A stretch of 64,000 nucleotides of DNA from Cinnamomum chago (taxonomy: Eukaryota > Streptophyta > Magnoliopsida > Laurales > Lauraceae). The notes under the pieces were generated by a model, which did not search any database, had not been told where the DNA came from, and saw only the letters and a program-made list of their open reading frames with translations. The position numbers were made by a program, and so were the translations under genes. The stretch is taken from contig CP142454.1 of NCBI GenBank assembly GCA_038049695.1, positions 90,852,501-90,916,500 of the forward strand. Reading direction: 5' to 3'. The first letter of the stretch is position 1. Each line of letters opens with the position of its first letter. Shown piece by piece: positions 61,018 to 64,000 of the stretch.

Positions 61018-63634
61018 GAGCTCAGTTACAAACAAAGAAAACACACTCCTTTTTAAGAGAAGAAATAAAAATGCTACTCTCTCACCTTCTGATTCTACTG
61101 CATCCTAAATTTTGTTCTCTCCTATATTGACCATTTACTTCGCTTCAACGGTAAAATAAAATTACGATTTATTGTGTGTTTATTGTGATTTGATATTATT
61201 TCATCCAATTGTTATTAACACATGTCCATCCATCATTTTGTGAACCAAGCCCCGACCCGTGACCCACAATAAATCAAAAGAAGGAAAAAAAGGCCAAAAA
61301 ATCATTTTTTGAAATTTCCGCTGTATCTATCCGCGGTATACCTGCAGTTTCCAGATTTCCTCCTCTCAAAGAGGAGGAAAACCGGAAACTGCCAGTTTAC
61401 CGCCGATTGTAGCAGTGGTAAAGCTTCAATTTCCGGTTTTCCTCCTCTCAGAGTGGAGGAAATCTGGAAAGTAACGAGTTTACCGCCGATTCCAGCAGCG
61501 GTAAAGCTGAGTGAGTGTCCAAATAAAGTCGCAAGGCCTTTCCATTTCCAACTAAAAAATAATAGAATGAAAGAAACGATAGTTGCTTTTTTCTCGCAGC
61601 GTATTTCCAGTGAACACCCATATGATATGAATAGGGAGAAAAAAATCACACAAGCTGACTTTGGCAATTGACACATGTTGAATTCAATTTCTAGTCTTTC
61701 TAATATATGTGCTTCCCCATAAATAAAAGTAGAAATATATAAATGGTCATCAAATATCATCCCCATAATTAAAGAATAAAATCTTAGATCTCACTCTATT
61801 AAAGCAATTTGCTCCTGTCCACAACTCCATCCTTAAATCTTTCATCACTCGTAGTCCTTGATGGTCATCCGTGTGATTCACTTGATAATAAATTCTTAAA
61901 AATTCAATTCCATGCAAACAGAGTGGCCTTTAAGGGAGCACATCAGTGAAAGAAAATTTAAAAGCATTGAGTGCTATCACGAATCTAATCTAGAGCAATG
62001 ACACAAAAGGTTCTGCAAACTTGTTATCAACATCTAAGCTTTATTTTTGTTGACATGCTTAGATTTGGAGACTCTCTGGACCTAACCAGAAAGCTGAACG
62101 ACTGATGGAACTGGTCAAATCAAGCTCGATAACTATTTAGGACCGTAGCAAAACAACACACGTTCGCTTCCACGCATAGAAAGGGAGTGATGTCTCGACT
62201 ACTACGGGATGTCTGTACGGTTGCAAACGGAATGGTTTCGGATCGGAACGATAGTGGACTCGGACCCGTTTCTGAATAACGGTTCCGGTTGTGATTCCGG
62301 TTCTGTCTCGTAACTCGTTCAGTTGGTCCAGACCCATTTCTGAATAACGGTTCCGGTTCTGAATCCGGTTTTGACTCGTAACTTGTTTAGTTGGTTCCAG
62401 ACCCGGCTCCAGTAGGATAACCCGGATCCGGGTCTACCTAGAGGACTGGAATCCTGTTCCAAAATTGATTCTAATTTATCTTTATTCTTCATGTCTCCTA
62501 AAATAAGCATATCATTCAACTCATAACAGTGCGTCAAGTCCACTACCGCTAATATTGTACGTAAAAATGTCCACAAAAAGGGAGTTAATTTTGAGGTACA
62601 ATTTGCAATATCAAATGCTCATAAGCCGGGTCCACGCGTCGGAACCTATATGGACCCGGACCCGTTTATCAATCGGAACCTAAAATAGGTTCCGGACCCG
62701 GACCCGTTTATGAAGCGGGACCTAAAATAGTTTCCCGACCCGGTTTTTTACGGGTCGGAACTTCTAGGTAATCGGATACCCGTTTGGCCCCTACATGTTT
62801 GCGATTGTAGGCTCTTTTTTTTTTCTCCGATTGAAATGAAGGTTCTACTGGTATCACGTACATACTCGATCGTAGATTTTAGGATCTCTGGGTTTTTATT
62901 GTAACAATTATGCACCCTGTATAGAAGAGTCAATAATTTCGTAGAACCAAAGATATATTTAGTTTGGAGATTTCTCGGGAAATTTAGGTTGTGCATGGCC
63001 ATGAGATACTCAAACACATACATCCTTGTCATGGGCTGCATTCTCGCTTTGGGATCAGCAAAACCGATGTTCAATGTATGAGCTAAAAAACAAGTGAGAT
63101 AAGAAAGAGAAGGTGGAACCGGATCCAGACCAGGAACCGTTTCTGAAACGGTTCCTTGTCTTCGGAACCAGAACACGGACAATATATGGGACGGGTCTAG
63201 ATCAAGGTCCGGGTCTAGGTAAAGAATGATATTAAAAAAAAACATATGGTTTTTAGGAGAGATTTTAGAAAATTGAGGTAATATGTTGGTTATCGGGTCC
63301 ACGGGTCCGAACCAAGGTGGAACCGGACCCGGACCCATTTTCTTATTGGGGCATGATTAAGGACCCAGACCCGGTTTTAACGGGTCGGAACCTCCGCCTA
63401 ATCGGAGAATCGAGGACCCACTTACATCCCTAGTCGTACGCCACCTCAGCAGTGAGAGGTCATGGGTCTGAGACCTCGCATCACTGCTCCCTCCCTCCCT
63501 CATAAATATATCTATATATATTTTGGCCGAACGGGTATTCCGGCTCTCAAGCACTAAGTGCAAATAAATAAATAAATAACCCGAGCACGGTCCATCTATT
63601 AATAACTTAACCCCATACCCAAAGCCCAATCCAT
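61018..63634 (-). repeat. Right array monomer R14 (2,617 bp), mixed class
   Basis: Carries the Y form at GGTTTTTAGG and CCAAGGTGG but the X form CTCAAGCACTAAG at its end. Private change: CAGAGTGGAGG in the second long hairpin near 61450, which breaks the stem. Confidence 0.92.
62271..62406 (-). repeat. 68-bp tandem duplication specific to the right array (example in R14)
   Basis: TCTGAATAACGGTTCCGGTT occurs at 62271 and again at 62339, a 68-bp period, running through TCGTAAC...GTTTAGTTGG...CCAGACCC. Left-array monomers have only one copy (e.g. 4561-4646). Confidence 0.85.
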
Positions 63635-64000
63635 GAGCTCAGTTACAAACAAAGAAAACACACTCCTTTTTAAGAGAAGAAATAAAAATGCTACTCTCTC
63701 ACCTTCTGATTCTACTGCATCCTAAATTTTGTTCTCTCCTATATTGACCATTTACTTCGCTTCAACGGTAAAATAAAATTACGATTTATTGTGTGTTTAT
63801 TGTGATTTGATATTATTTCATCCAATTGTTATTAACACATGTCCATCCATCATTTTGTGAACCAAGCCCCGACCCGTGACCCACAATAAAGCAAAAGAAG
63901 GAAAAAATGGCCAAAAAATCGGTTTTTGAAATTTCCGCTGTATGTATCCGCGGTATACCTGCAGTTTCCAGATTTCCTCCTCTCAAAGAGGAGGAAAACC
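63635..64000 (-). repeat. Right array partial monomer R15
   Basis: 366 bp, cut by the window edge inside the first long hairpin. The array continues beyond the window. Confidence 0.9.

Larger units (their letters stand above)
20763..64000 (-). repeat. Right tandem array of the ~2.6-kb satellite, minus orientation
   Basis: Same satellite as 1-15005, inverted. The GAGCTC phase mark lies at 21400, 23996, 26286, 28895, 31500, 35974, 38591, 45317, 47934, 50551, 53167, 55784, 58400, 61018 and 63635. After subtracting two LTR insertions the spacing is 2616-2618 bp from 31500 onward. Closer to the mosaic element it is 2596, 2290, 2609 and 2605 bp. Distal monomers are near-identical by eye. All carry a 68-bp internal duplication that the left array lacks. 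Nothing resembling a host gene was found; long ORFs (90, 120, 177 and 196 codons) recur in every monomer because the repeat does. Confidence 0.95.

Overview
This window is plant nuclear heterochromatin. I see no host gene in it. About 53 kb is one family of long-unit tandem repeat (satellite). The typical monomer is 2,617 bp in the right array and 2,280-2,550 bp in the left array. Plant LTR retrotransposons interrupt it. The plant assignment rests on a Tekay/Del-type chromovirus with a chromodomain, a Tat/Athila-type retropepsin, and large TG...CA LTRs with 5-bp target duplications. I cannot name a species.

Layout. (1) 1-15005: left array, monomers head-to-tail in the orientation called '+', about six diverged monomers. 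One carries a 442-bp LTR fragment (9285-9726) that replaces about 1.4 kb of array. (2) 15006-20762: a broken, mosaic Ty3/gypsy element. A gag-end/protease fragment of Tat/Athila type is joined out of frame, near 15643, to the thumb end of a Tekay-type reverse transcriptase, followed by RNase H, integrase, chromodomain, polypurine tract and an intact 2,887-bp 3' LTR. The 5' LTR, most of gag and the catalytic core of RT are absent. (3) 20763-64000: right array in the opposite orientation, 14 complete or interrupted monomers plus two partial ones. Two clean solo LTRs sit in it: 33841-35692 (1,852 bp, TSD TGATT) and 40023-44127 (4,105 bp, TSD ACTGG). The second is a diverged relative, on the minus strand, of the LTR at 17876-20762.

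Each monomer is itself composite. It holds a four-hairpin block (two 83-bp repeats of a long and a short stem-loop), a tRNA-like, SINE-like segment with a (TAAA)n tail, and a roughly 1.1-kb segment rich in degenerate GGGTCC/GGTTCC whose ends look like hAT-type terminal inverted repeats. The many ORFs of 60-300 codons come from this repeat on both strands. They are not kept in frame in the diverged copies, so I do not call them genes.

History read from the sequence (inference): left monomers are old and scarred by deletions; right monomers become more alike toward the right end. Between 50.5 and 61.0 kb two monomer classes alternate with a 5,233-bp period, a young higher-order duplication. The array orientation flips exactly across the mosaic element, so that element marks a rearrangement breakpoint. 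The two solo LTRs are not copied into neighbouring monomers, so they post-date the last local amplification.
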